A program made the position numbers and the translations under genes. The notes beneath the pieces were generated by a model. That model ran no database searches and was not told the origin of the DNA. It saw only the letters and a program-made list of their open reading frames with translations. A DNA stretch of 34,687 nucleotides from Acidobacteriota bacterium (lineage in GTDB: Bacteria; Acidobacteriota; Blastocatellia; Pyrinomonadales; Pyrinomonadaceae), in assembly GCA_018269075.1 (NCBI GenBank), contig JAFDVJ010000119.1:1-34687 (forward strand). Direction: 5' to 3'. This document shows, piece after piece, positions 22,346 through 30,229 of the stretch; positions within the stretch are counted from its first letter, which is position 1, and each line of letters opens with the position of its first letter.

Positions 22346-24271
22346 ATGGAAAAGTTAAACGATTATCTCCAGACTTTGCTTTCGACCTGCAGCTACGAGC
22401 TGCACCTCGAACCCAATAAAAACCCCTATCTGGTCTCGGCCAACGGCTCGAACGACATCAACAGCGCGCCGCTCCTCGGCACGCAGATCAGTATGATGGT
22501 TTTCCCGCTGATCCCGAACGACGTCAAACAGCAGCTGCCGAGCAAATCCGAAGTCGAGTTCGTCCATCCGCACAATCTCGGAAAATTCAACTTCCTCGTC
22601 CGCAAATCGCCGGCCGGTTTCAACGTCACGATCCGCCCGCTGCTTTCGGACAAGATGCCGCCCCAGCAAGCGATGGTCGAAAGCATTATGCAGACCTCTT
22701 CGGCGCTCTCGACGACCGAAACGGCCGCGCCGGCCAAGCCCGCGACGAGCCCGTTCGAGCCCGACGTGACGGCCTTCAATCAGCCGCCCGTCTATTCCTT
22801 CGAAAGCTCTTCGGCCGCCAAACAGGACAGCGCGCAGATTCCGGCCGACCGGACGACGCCCGAAATCGAATACGAAGAACCGCTGACCGGCGGCTACTCG
22901 AATTTCGACGCGCCGCGCATCGAGGTCGTCTCGGTCAACGATCCGACGTTTCAGACGACCTTTTCCGACAGCTCGACCTACGAGCCGCCGGGCAAACGGC
23001 AGGATTTCGAAGCCGTCGAATACGTCCCGCCGACCAACACCTATTCGCCGTTCGACGACGGCTACGAGTTTCAGTCCGAACCGCAGGTCGTCGTCGAAAA
23101 CTATCCGCAGACGCAGAACTACGCGCCGGCCGCCGCGCCGGAATACGCGCCGGCGACGAACGGTTTCACGGCGGCCCGCGAAAACGCGCCGGCCCGCGCG
23201 CGGATGGACGCGCTCTTTCATAAGATGTCCGAAATCGGCGCTTCCGATCTGCACCTGAGCGTTTCGATGCCGCCGATGATCCGCAAGGACGGCAAGATGC
23301 AGAAGCTGCCGTGCGGCGAAACCGTGATGACGCCGGAATCGATCAAGGAGCTCCTGACCTCGATTATGCCGAATAAGAACCAGGAGGAATTCGCGCGCCG
23401 CAACGACTCCGACTTCGCTTACGAGATCGCCGGCCTCGCGCGCTTTCGCGCCAACATCTTCGCCGACCGCAAGGGAATGGGCGGCGTTTTCCGGATCATC
23501 CCGACGAAGATCCTGACCGCGCAGCAGCTCGGACTCTCGCAGGCGATTATGAATCTCTGCAGTTTGTCGAAAGGCCTCGTCGTCGTCACCGGCCCGACCG
23601 GCTCCGGCAAATCGACGACGCTCTGCGCGATGGTCGACCATATCAACAAGGACCGCGACGATCACATCATCACGATCGAGGACCCGATCGAGTTCGTCCA
23701 CGAAAACCACCGCTGCCTCGTCAACCAGCGCGAGGTCGGCAACCATACCGACTCGTTCAAGGACGCGCTCCGCGCCGCTTTGCGCGAAGATCCCGACATC
23801 CTGCTCGTCGGCGAAATGCGCGATCTCGAAACGATCTCGATCGCGATCGAGACGGCCGAGACCGGCCACCTCGTTTTCGGGACGCTTCACACGACGACCG
23901 CCGCGTCGACCGTCGACCGGATCATCGACCAGTTTCCCGCCGACCGCCAGCAGCAGATTCGCGTGATGCTTTCGGAATCGCTGAAGGGCGTGATCGCACA
24001 GACGCTTTTGCCGAAACGCGGCGGCGGCCGCGTCGCGGCGCTCGAAGTGCTGATCATCACGCCGGCGATCTCGAATCTGATCCGCGAGGGCAAGACGTTC
24101 CAGATTCCGTCGGCGATGCAGACCGGCAAACAGCACGGGATGGTGATGCTCAACGACGCGCTCTTCGAGCTCGTCCAGAAAGGCCTCGTCGAACCGCGCG
24201 ACGCCTACATCAAAGCCGTCGATAAAACCGGCTTCGAATCGATCCTGACGCGTGCCGGCATCAGGATTTAA
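22346..24271 (+). CDS. pilT: PilT-like type IV pilus retraction ATPase with long N-terminal extension
   Basis: A 641-residue protein. Residues from about 286 to the end match PilT: ALFHKMSEIGASDLHLS, Walker A GPTGSGKSTT near 415, the Asp box EDPIEFVHEN, Walker B LREDPDILLVGEMRD and the His box TGHLVFGTLHTTTA. PilT is a cytoplasmic hexamer that powers pilus retraction. Standard PilT is only about 350 residues. Here residues 1-100 form an extra domain and 105-285 a low-complexity Pro/Ala/Tyr/Ser-rich linker. The first 100 residues seem to follow the same pattern as the PilT N-terminal domain: a YELHLEP strand comparable with SDLHLSV, and FNFLVRKSPAGFNVTIRPL comparable with FRANIFADRKGMGGVFRII. 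No other pilus gene is adjacent. Function in retraction is likely; the role of the extension is unknown. Confidence 0.92.
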   Translation: MEKLNDYLQTLLSTCSYELHLEPNKNPYLVSANGSNDINSAPLLGTQISMMVFPLIPNDVKQQLPSKSEVEFVHPHNLGKFNFLVRKSPAGFNVTIRPLLSDKMPPQQAMVESIMQTSSALSTTETAAPAKPATSPFEPDVTAFNQPPVYSFESSSAAKQDSAQIPADRTTPEIEYEEPLTGGYSNFDAPRIEVVSVNDPTFQTTFSDSSTYEPPGKRQDFEAVEYVPPTNTYSPFDDGYEFQSEPQVVVENYPQTQNYAPAAAPEYAPATNGFTAARENAPARARMDALFHKMSEIGASDLHLSVSMPPMIRKDGKMQKLPCGETVMTPESIKELLTSIMPNKNQEEFARRNDSDFAYEIAGLARFRANIFADRKGMGGVFRIIPTKILTAQQLGLSQAIMNLCSLSKGLVVVTGPTGSGKSTTLCAMVDHINKDRDDHIITIEDPIEFVHENHRCLVNQREVGNHTDSFKDALRAALREDPDILLVGEMRDLETISIAIETAETGHLVFGTLHTTTAASTVDRIIDQFPADRQQQIRVMLSESLKGVIAQTLLPKRGGGRVAALEVLIITPAISNLIREGKTFQIPSAMQTGKQHGMVMLNDALFELVQKGLVEPRDAYIKAVDKTGFESILTRAGIRI

Positions 24272-24300
24272 GACTTTCGGAGAAGCTCCCGGTTTCGATA

Positions 24301-24360
24301 GAAATAAGGATCGCGAAACGACCGTTTGCCGAACGGCCGTTTCGCGATCCTTATTTCTTT
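24301..24360 (+). terminator. Long perfect hairpin terminator after the PilT-like gene
   Basis: Bases 24301-24320 pair perfectly with 24338-24357, and CCGTT/AACGG extends the stem inward to a 4-nt loop. TTATTTCTTT follows. The stem is much longer than needed for termination. Confidence 0.85.
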
Positions 24361-24368
24361 GCGTTCGA

Positions 24369-24405
24369 AAAAAAATGAGAGACTTTTCGCGTCGAAAAGT
24401 CTCTC
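24369..24405 (-). terminator. Terminator of the zinc-ribbon protein gene
   Basis: A 13-bp perfect stem joins 24377-24389 to 24393-24405 with a 3-nt loop. On the minus strand it is followed by ATTTTTTTT. It lies 25 nt after the minus-strand stop codon at 24430. Confidence 0.9.
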
Positions 24406-24429
24406 GTCCAAGGGGGGTGAGGCGTCGGG

Positions 24430-25269
24430 TTATCTGGCGAATTTTTCGTACTCGAAATCGTAAAACGTCAGGTGATCGACGAGCTCGCCGCTCGGGCGGA
24501 TCACGTCCGCGTCGAGCTCGAGCCGGTATTTGCCGCGGCCGAGCTGAAATTCGTCATACGGCATAAAAACCGTCAGATCGTCGTAGTCGGTGTCGTCGAA
24601 ACCGGGCTTGAGCGCGCGGTAAACGGCGATCTGACCGTTGCGGTCGGCGAATTTTTTGTTCGTCGTCCGGAGCTTCGCGCCGTCTTTCTTCGCGAAATGA
24701 ACGGCGAGATACGAATCGACGTCCTTCATATTGTCGACCGAGAACTTGACGTGAATCCGCATTCCCAGACGCTTGTTTTCGGTGACGTCGTAATCGACCC
24801 AGATCCGGTCGAAACGCGCCGCCGCGACGCTCGACCGCGCGCGGTTCGTGTCGCTGTCGGACCGATCGGTCTCGACCCGGCCGGGACGCACCGGCTCGAC
24901 CGTCCGTTCGCGCTCATACTGCGGCGGTTTGACCGGCTCTTTGTGAAACGTCAGGTAAACCAGCGCCGCGCCCGCGCCGGTGACGGCGAGCAGCACCAGA
25001 AAGAACGCGCCGAGGGCAAGCACGATGCCGCCGTAGCTCTGCGCGGCGGCCGGTTTCTGATACCGCGGCCCGGAAAAATTCTGGTAGGCGCTGAAATCCT
25101 GCTTCTGGTTGCGAAAATCGTATTCGTCGGCGAGATTGAAGGCCTGCGTCGGCGCCGCGCCCTGATAGCCGCGGTTCGCGCCGTTCGGCGTTTCGAGCGA
25201 TGTGCCGCACTGCCAGCAGTAATCGATCATCGCGCCGTTCTGGAAATTGCATTTATGACATCTTTTCAT
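24430..25269 (-). CDS. Membrane protein with N-terminal zinc ribbon and C-terminal extracytoplasmic domain
   Basis: A 279-residue protein. The N-terminus carries two CxxC knuckles (C4-x2-C7 and C18-x2-C21; the second reads CWQC), a zinc-ribbon of the type found in many bacterial membrane proteins. An Ala/Gln/Tyr-rich cytoplasmic linker leads to one membrane helix (about 81-109, GGIVLALGAFFLVLLAVTGA). An Arg/Pro-rich stretch and a beta-rich domain (about 150-279) follow, with DVTENKRLGMRIHVKFSV and FDDTDYDDLTVFMPYDEF. The ribbon is probably cytoplasmic and the C-terminal domain outside. No function can be assigned. It is convergent with the PilT-like gene, with separate terminators between them. 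Confidence 0.82.
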   Translation of the reverse strand: MKRCHKCNFQNGAMIDYCWQCGTSLETPNGANRGYQGAAPTQAFNLADEYDFRNQKQDFSAYQNFSGPRYQKPAAAQSYGGIVLALGAFFLVLLAVTGAGAALVYLTFHKEPVKPPQYERERTVEPVRPGRVETDRSDSDTNRARSSVAAARFDRIWVDYDVTENKRLGMRIHVKFSVDNMKDVDSYLAVHFAKKDGAKLRTTNKKFADRNGQIAVYRALKPGFDDTDYDDLTVFMPYDEFQLGRGKYRLELDADVIRPSGELVDHLTFYDFEYEKFAR

Positions 25270-25464
25270 ATCGGAAAAAATCTTCCCCCCAAATTCAGAC
25301 AGATTTTCGCGGCCGTTTTTGCGTAAAAAACGGGTCGCCGGCGGATTTTTCCGGCGAACCGGCGGCGAAAGATATTTTTTCGCGCCGCCGGTGCAAGCGT
25401 CCGGCGAACGTTCGTTCTGTGGTTGGATCGACCGAAATTTTATTTGACCGAGGAATTTATCGAA

Positions 25465-25773
25465 ATGAAAGAAAATAAAGAAACAAGCGCGATTTGGGGA
25501 AGAATTTCAATGTACAGCGGCCTCGCGGCCGTCGGGTTGAGCGGCGTCGGGCTGTTCGTCGCCTATCTCGTGCGGGAGGAAGTTTATTTCGTGGCCCCGT
25601 TTCTGGTTTCCCTTTTTCTGATCGTCGTCGGCCTGCTGAGCGGCATCGTCGGACTTTTCGTCAAACGCGCCTTCGCCGGTCTGCTGTTCAACCTGCTGCT
25701 CGTCTTCGCGGTTTACCAGTTCTTCGTCTATATGATGACCACCTGCTGCGCGCGGCCGCTGCCGGTGTCTTAA
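25465..25773 (+). CDS. Small membrane protein of unknown function
   Basis: A 102-residue protein starting at ATG 25465, where GAGGA (25450-25454) gives a good ribosome-binding site; an upstream in-frame start lacks one. Three hydrophobic segments are evident: about 15-33, 40-66 (FLVSLFLIVVGLLSGIVGLF) and 69-90. The protein ends with a CC pair (TTCCARPLPVS). No family is recognised. It is divergent from the zinc-ribbon gene across 195 bp. That gap contains a GC-rich fold-back (CGCCGGCGG/CCGGCGGCG, about 25336-25366). Confidence 0.72.
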   Translation: MKENKETSAIWGRISMYSGLAAVGLSGVGLFVAYLVREEVYFVAPFLVSLFLIVVGLLSGIVGLFVKRAFAGLLFNLLLVFAVYQFFVYMMTTCCARPLPVS

Positions 25774-26001
25774 CTTATTTCGCAACCGTCCGCGCCGCGC
25801 GTTTCCCGACCGGCGGCCGCTCATTGCCGGCCGCCGCCCGTTCCCCGGCGGCCGGCCCGCGTCCCGCGAATCCGGCCAACCGCCGCCCGCTTGCCCGCAA
25901 CCCATCGGACGCAGCGAAAAAGCGCCGCCCGCTTTCCCGATAATCGCCGAAAAATAAAAAACATCGCCGCTCTCGACCGCCGGCCCGCCCGATTTTTCGC
26001 G
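25774..26001. other. GC-rich non-coding stretch before the 21-bp array
   Basis: This stretch contains very GC-rich segments with overlapping partial inverted repeats, for example GGCCGCCGCCCG...CCGGCGGCC between about 25829 and 25856. Frames here are open mainly because of composition; no gene is supported. Confidence 0.5.
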
Positions 26002-26388
26002 GATGTCGCCGGAACGTTATCTGAAGTAGCCGGAACGTTATCTGATGTCGCCGGAACGTTATCTGATGTCGCCGGAACAATATCTGATGTTGCCTGAGCA
26101 TTATCTGAAGTCGCCGGAACGATATCCGATGTCGCCGGAGCATAATCTGAAGTCGCCGGAACGATATCCGAAGTCGCCGGAACGATATCTGATGTCGCCG
26201 GAACGATATCTGATGTCGCCCGAACGATTGTGGATGTCGCCCAGACGTGTGAGGATGTCGCCCGAGCGTGTAAGGATGTCGCCCGGACGTGTGAAGATGT
26301 CGCCAATTCAATTGAGGATGTCGCCTGAGCGTGTGAGGAAGTTGCCTGGACGTTTGCGGATGTCGCCCGAGTTTGTGGGGATGTCGGG
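26002..26388. repeat. 21-bp minisatellite, 18 units plus a partial
   Basis: Eighteen 21-bp units without any insertion or deletion run from 26002 to 26379, then 9 more bases. Units begin GATGTCGCC (variants GAAGTCGCC, GATGTTGCC). Units 1-10 end mostly in GTTATCT or GATATCT/C. From unit 11 the second half changes to a GTGTGAG-type ending. The change is abrupt, so the array looks like two blocks. Reading frames run across it as seven-residue repeats: MSPERYL on the plus strand, and RRHQISF or ATSDIVP on the minus strand. The plus frame with DVAGTIS is broken by stops in units 5, 7 and 16. No start signal or promoter supports any of them. Confidence 0.9.
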
Positions 26389-26425
26389 TTATCACATTAG
26401 TATCGACACATCTTTAACAGCTTTA

Positions 26426-26610
26426 TTTTCTGCGGCTCCGCCGCCCGATGTGCGGACGGGCTGTGCCCGTCCGGCGCGCAGTTCGTAATTTTCGGCGAAA
26501 GGCTGCGCCTTGAGCCGTGCCGCGCGAGGCCGATCCTCGCCATTTTAACGAAAAGCCGTCCCGGCGAGGCGGAGCCATCGCCGCACATCGGGCGGCCGAG
26601 CCGCAGAAAA
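26426..26610. repeat. 185-bp fold-back element with internal hairpins
   Basis: The terminal 30 bp (26426-26455 and 26581-26610) are inverted repeats with one mismatch. Inside are at least three further stem-loops: CGGACGGG/CCCGTCCG (26453-26473), AAGGC/GCCTT (about 26499-26511) and GCGAGG/CCTCGC (about 26524-26540). No transposase frame is present. It could be a MITE or REP-type element moved by a protein encoded elsewhere, or a structured RNA. Confidence 0.75.
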
Positions 26611-26806
26611 ACAAACCTTTTGACTTGTGTAGATACCAATGATCATCGCCCGGGGCTTTACACCGTCGCCGATGGCTGAATATGGATTTTTTCCAATTGG
26701 TTTTGTCAGCCGCTATAATCACCTGAATCTATTTTGTAATGAACAGCGTTCGCTACCGCTCACTGTACTGATCGATTCGCCCGGCCGCATTTCGATAATC
26801 TTTCAA

Positions 26807-26829
26807 AAAGATCAAAGACCAAAGATCAC
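26807..26829 (-). repeat. Heptamer-type repeat, left copy of a distant inverted pair
   Basis: This AAAGATC/AAAGACC-type repeat is matched inverted, 22 of 23 bases, at 27817-27839 about 1 kb away. The two copies bracket the decayed gene and the hairpins. Confidence 0.7.
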
Positions 26830-26839
26830 TCCTCAAATT

Positions 26840-27262
26840 CCCCCCAAATTCAATCCGCCGTTCAACAGTTTTTTTGCCCCGATCAACGAAAAGACCGTCA
26901 AAAAGATCGTGCTGACCGACGACCGGCTCAAAAAGCCGAGGGAAGGCTTCGCGCGGACGAATCCCTTCGCGCTCCGGCCGTTTTCGGTCCCGTCGAACAG
27001 TTGTTTTCGGCAGCCCTTTCCGACCGAATTCGTCTATCTCACGAAAAACGGCGGCGTCCGCGTCTACGTCGCCACGCCGTTCGGCTTCCCCGGCGGGCCA
27101 TACGCCGGACTGACCGACTTCTGGGGCGCGCTGCCGGTAACGAACGGCCTGTGATGAAAAACCGTTCAGCGCAAACGCGCCGGCGCGAATCACCGGCCGC
27201 TCAGAAAAGGCACGAATTATCTGGTCTTCGTCCAGGAAGACGGGGAAAGTTTCGAATTGTAG
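26840..27262 (+). pseudogene. Decayed coding region of unknown origin
   Basis: The plus-strand frame here uses G/C third bases like real genes of the window (GAAAAGACCGTC, CTGACCGACGACCGG) and reads KTVKKIVLTDDRLKKPREGF and on to FPTEFVYLTKNGGVRVYV. It is stopped by two adjacent TGA codons at 27152-27157. The same frame then continues KTVQRKRAGANHRPLRKGT, then NYLVFVQEDGESFEL, and ends in TAG at 27260-27262. That ending looks like a genuine C-terminus. No start signal is seen and the 5' side joins repeat-like sequence. I read it as a gene remnant inactivated by stop mutations and loss of its 5' end. Confidence 0.45.
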
Positions 27263-27416
27263 ATCGAAATTGTTCGGCCCGTTCATTGCCGGAATGCTCT
27301 TTTACGATTCCGGATTAATCGAGCGGCCGGTTTTCTTCCCGCAGAGAAGCAGAGCCCGCAAAGAAGCTCCGAGTATTCTCCCGGTCGAAATGATGAATGA
27401 TTGAGGCCGTTAAAAA
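27263..27416. other. Non-coding remnant sequence
   Basis: No gene is supported. A purine-rich GCAGAGAAGCAGAGCCCGC motif near 27343-27361 resembles short interspersed repeats seen in many bacterial genomes. Confidence 0.35.
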
Positions 27417-27517
27417 ATAGGCCGCGGATAACGCGGATGACGCGGATTTTCACGGATTTATTAATCTTAAAAAAGAATCCGCGCTAATCCGCGTCATCCG
27501 CGTTATCCGCGGCCTAT
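27417..27517. repeat. Perfect 32-bp inverted repeat hairpin
   Basis: Bases 27417-27448 and 27486-27517 are exact reverse complements around a 37-nt loop. The arms are themselves built from a degenerate CGCGGAT-N period, resembling widespread intergenic repeats of the type GCGGATNACGCGGAT. Confidence 0.9.
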
Positions 27518-27607
27518 AAAGAAGTTCAATATACTCAACTTTTCGCTTATAGTGTGTGACAAAACTTGTTGGAATAATGAGCGTTAAACCCGCGGGCGTT
27601 TTTAAAC

Positions 27608-27674
27608 GATCCACTAAAAACACGAAAAAACACGAAAGAAATTTAGTGTTTTTAGTGTTTTTAGTGGAAGATCA
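27608..27674. repeat. AT-rich inverted repeat
   Basis: CCACTAAAAACAC (27611-27623) pairs perfectly with GTGTTTTTAGTGG (27655-27667), and inner CACGAAA and TTTAGTG-type units extend the match imperfectly. The arms contain a short tandem repeat. No gene is linked to it. Confidence 0.8.
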
Positions 27675-27816
27675 AAAAAGCTGCCGCGACCGGAATCGCC
27701 GCCTTTTCCAATAAGTTCGGTCATTAACTATAATTTACCATTGGGCGTTTTGGCGAAGTTCGGCGGAAAAGATTTTGATTGTTTTTCGAGGGCGCGGCCG
27801 TCTAAACGAGAACCGT

Positions 27817-27839
27817 TGATCTTTGGTCTTTGATCTTTG
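27817..27839 (+). repeat. Heptamer-type repeat, right copy of a distant inverted pair
   Basis: GATCTTTG/GTCTTTG units form the inverted partner of 26807-26829. It sits about 80 bp before the lipoprotein gene and at the edge of its AT-rich zone. Confidence 0.7.
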
Positions 27840-27916
27840 CAGCACGGGATATTTATTCCGAAGTTCATATTACATTCTAAATTTTTTAGTGGCATTATTC
27901 TTAAGGGAGAAACTGA

Positions 27917-29080
27917 ATGTTTAAAATATTAAATGTTCTTCTGATGTTGATTGGTTGTTTCGGGTGGATTGCATGTAATCACGCTGTTTCAAAAAGCCCC
28001 GGGTCGGAGATATCCTCCGAAGTTAATACTAATCTCCCTTCCGAAGCCGAAAAAATGGAAGTCGTTGGGGAAAACAATTTCTGGAAGTGCAGTGTAAAAC
28101 TGACAGATCCAAACAATTCCTTTGTTAAAGTACAATTTTTGAGCAATTCGGAGGGGATTGCGATCTCCTCAAATGGATTTTTGTTTAAAACCACTGACGG
28201 AGGCCAAAAATGGCAGTCATTTAAAGTTGGGATTACTAAAAAAGGTAGAATTTCGGACATTTACTTTGTTTCTTCACAAATAGGTTGGATAACGATTGCA
28301 AAGGAAAGAGAGGACTATTTGAATGAACTCGGCGACGAAAGTGTAGTTTTGAAAACCGAAGATGGTGGAAAAAGCTGGAAAAACAAGTTTTCAATTAACT
28401 CGGTAGTGATTGAAAAGGTTAGTTTTCCTGGAGAAAAAGAAGGATGGGTGATTGGTAGAAAAACATTATTAAAAGACACTTTAATTGACCAGATTTTTGT
28501 TAATCACACGAACGATGGAGGGGAAACTTGGAGCGATATTACAGGTGATCTTCCGGAAAGTTTGAACGATATGGCAGAAGATATAATTCCCACGAAATTA
28601 AATGAGGCCCTGCTGCTAACGAACGGAATAATTTATAAAATTCTTGCAAACGAAAAGAAATTAATTTTATTGGCCAATTTAGATGAACGACCCCAGACAT
28701 ATTTTGGGAGTTTCGGGCTTTTACCGAACGATAATTTATGGGCGGCCGGCGGGGCTGACAGTAAGGAAGGAATTTGGGGAATTTTGAAAAAAAAAGAGGG
28801 GAATATTTGGAAGAGTTATGAAACAAATGCTTATTTGAGAAAGTTGATATTTATTTCTGAGAATGAAATCTTTGCAAGCGGTCATTTTGTCAGCGATGTT
28901 ACTTCAAAAACAGATATTGTAAGAAAGCCGTTTTTAAGATTCTCAAATAACGGGGGGAAAAGTTGGGAAAATGTATGTGGGGACAAATCCATTGCAGAGA
29001 TTTCTTTTTTTTATTTTATGAATACAAATCGTTTGTGGGCAATTGGAGACAATAAAATAATTCTTTTAGAAAGATTATAA
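27917..29080 (+). CDS. AT-rich lipoprotein with Ycf48/BNR-like repeats
   Basis: A 387-residue protein. The signal sequence has two possible lipidation cysteines: LIGC (Cys 14) and WIAC (Cys 20). The mature part contains at least four repeats of the TxDGGxxW type typical of Ycf48/photosynthesis-stability and BNR beta-propellers: TTDGGQKWQSF, KTEDGGKSWKN, HTNDGGETWSD and FSNNGGKSWEN. A seven-bladed propeller at the cell surface is likely; the ligand is unknown. AAGGGAG lies 7 nt before the ATG, a good ribosome-binding site. The gene is strikingly AT-rich with A/T third bases, unlike every other gene here. It lies in a repeat-rich zone, which suggests recent horizontal acquisition. It looks intact. 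Confidence 0.88.
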   Translation: MFKILNVLLMLIGCFGWIACNHAVSKSPGSEISSEVNTNLPSEAEKMEVVGENNFWKCSVKLTDPNNSFVKVQFLSNSEGIAISSNGFLFKTTDGGQKWQSFKVGITKKGRISDIYFVSSQIGWITIAKEREDYLNELGDESVVLKTEDGGKSWKNKFSINSVVIEKVSFPGEKEGWVIGRKTLLKDTLIDQIFVNHTNDGGETWSDITGDLPESLNDMAEDIIPTKLNEALLLTNGIIYKILANEKKLILLANLDERPQTYFGSFGLLPNDNLWAAGGADSKEGIWGILKKKEGNIWKSYETNAYLRKLIFISENEIFASGHFVSDVTSKTDIVRKPFLRFSNNGGKSWENVCGDKSIAEISFFYFMNTNRLWAIGDNKIILLERL

Positions 29081-29648
29081 GATATTAGCGTCTGGTTATA
29101 AGTCGAACAGATTCGACTGTTTAGAATTATCTTCCACCGAGTTCTGTCAGCAATTCTCAGTTTGACAATTGCCAAAATAGATGACGGGTCGACAAACCAT
29201 CAAAAATCCGCCCGCGAAATACGCGAAATACCCGAATGGAACAAAATCAGACCGGTCAGTCGTTGAAAATCCGGTCAAACCGAAATATATTTTGTGTTTA
29301 TTGCTCGGCTTTGTTTTGAATTTCGCGCTGTTCAAAGATCAACGGTTCTCGAAACTAGCTAAAGAAACTTATTAAGTTTTCAAAATCTGAATCGCCGATC
29401 TTCTTCACGGCAACGATCCGCCAAAGGACGGCAGTCCGTGGCGGCGGGTTTCCTGTTTCCTTTTATTTTCTTTTGATTTATAATTTTCCCGTTACCCGGG
29501 AAGTTAACAAAAGTCTTTACATCGTTGGCGGACCGCCGCACGGATTCGCCGTCACAATTCCTGAACCGCCGGAAGGCTTGCTGTCTGCTCACGCGCCGGA
29601 GCACTCATTCGGCCGCTTTCGGCGGACCAGTTTCATAAAGGAGAAAAA
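29081..29648. other. Intergenic region between the lipoprotein and secreted protein genes
   Basis: Of these 568 bases, the first 300 share the AT-rich composition of the lipoprotein gene and may be part of the same acquired segment. Short overlapping frames on both strands (29147-29375) show no start signals or family features. A TATAAT at 29479-29484 is a possible -10 for the next gene but lacks a good -35. The rest returns to GC-rich sequence near 29520. Confidence 0.5.
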
Positions 29649-30158
29649 ATGAAAAAAATCAATCTGATCCTCGCGCTGCTCGTCGTCGGACTGGCCGCGC
29701 AGTTCGCTCTCGGACAAAAGTCGAAACCCGAAGATCTGCAGATGCTCGTCAAGGCGGCGCGGTTTCTCGAAGCCAAACCGCTCGACAAGAACGCCAAGGA
29801 CGTCCGCGCCTGGGCCGTCGCTTTTCTGATCGAGGCGAAAGACGTTCATCTCCTCATCTGCGGCGGCGAGCTGATGGAGCCGGTGCTCGATAAGAAAAAC
29901 AAGTACAGCACCGAGCTCATCGGCCAGTATTTGATCGGAATGGGCGCGTTCAAGATCGAAAATGCCGATAAGGCCGACGATGAGAACGCCGCGCAGCTCG
30001 CCGGTCTCGAAAGCCTGCTCAAGGTCTACGAGCAGATTCTCGCCGAAAAACCGAAGGCCAGGCACGACGGGATGGACGCGCTGCTCGCCAAACGCAATCA
30101 AAACCAGCTCCGGGACGCGGTCATCGCCGCCGCCTGCACGAAAAAGTCCGATAAATGA
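29649..30158 (+). CDS. Secreted helical protein of unknown function
   Basis: A 169-residue protein with a signal peptide (MKKINLILALLVVGLAAQFALG). The mature part is mostly alpha-helical and Lys/Ala/Leu-rich, with TPR-like character (KAARFLEAKPLDKNAKDVRA, and LKVYEQILAEKPKARHDGMD). It contains two Cys (ICGG and AACTKK). AAAGGAG at 29637-29643 sits 5 nt before the ATG, one of the strongest ribosome-binding sites here, suggesting high expression. No family is recognised. It is followed by GCCGGC-type repeats. Confidence 0.83.
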   Translation: MKKINLILALLVVGLAAQFALGQKSKPEDLQMLVKAARFLEAKPLDKNAKDVRAWAVAFLIEAKDVHLLICGGELMEPVLDKKNKYSTELIGQYLIGMGAFKIENADKADDENAAQLAGLESLLKVYEQILAEKPKARHDGMDALLAKRNQNQLRDAVIAAACTKKSDK

Positions 30159-30229
30159 ATTCGACGGACTTTTCGGAGGCGGCGACAGCAGGCGGCGACA
30201 GCATCCGCTTTCCCTTTTATCTTCGGGAA

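Noticed and set aside
26002..26388. CRISPR array
   Set aside because: The 21-bp units are directly contiguous with no spacers, and no cas gene is in the window.
26045..26488. Repeat protein of MSPERYL units
   Set aside because: The frame is open, but no ribosome-binding site, promoter or folded domain supports it, and the minus strand is equally open; kept as a repeat.
26426..26722. Minus-strand frame across the fold-back element (FFCGSAARCAAMAPPRRDG...)
   Set aside because: It is a translation of repeat DNA, rich in Arg/Ala, with no start signal.
29147..29375. Two short overlapping frames on opposite strands after the lipoprotein gene
   Set aside because: Neither has a start signal, a membrane or secretion feature of substance, or codon bias; likely chance frames in AT-rich DNA.
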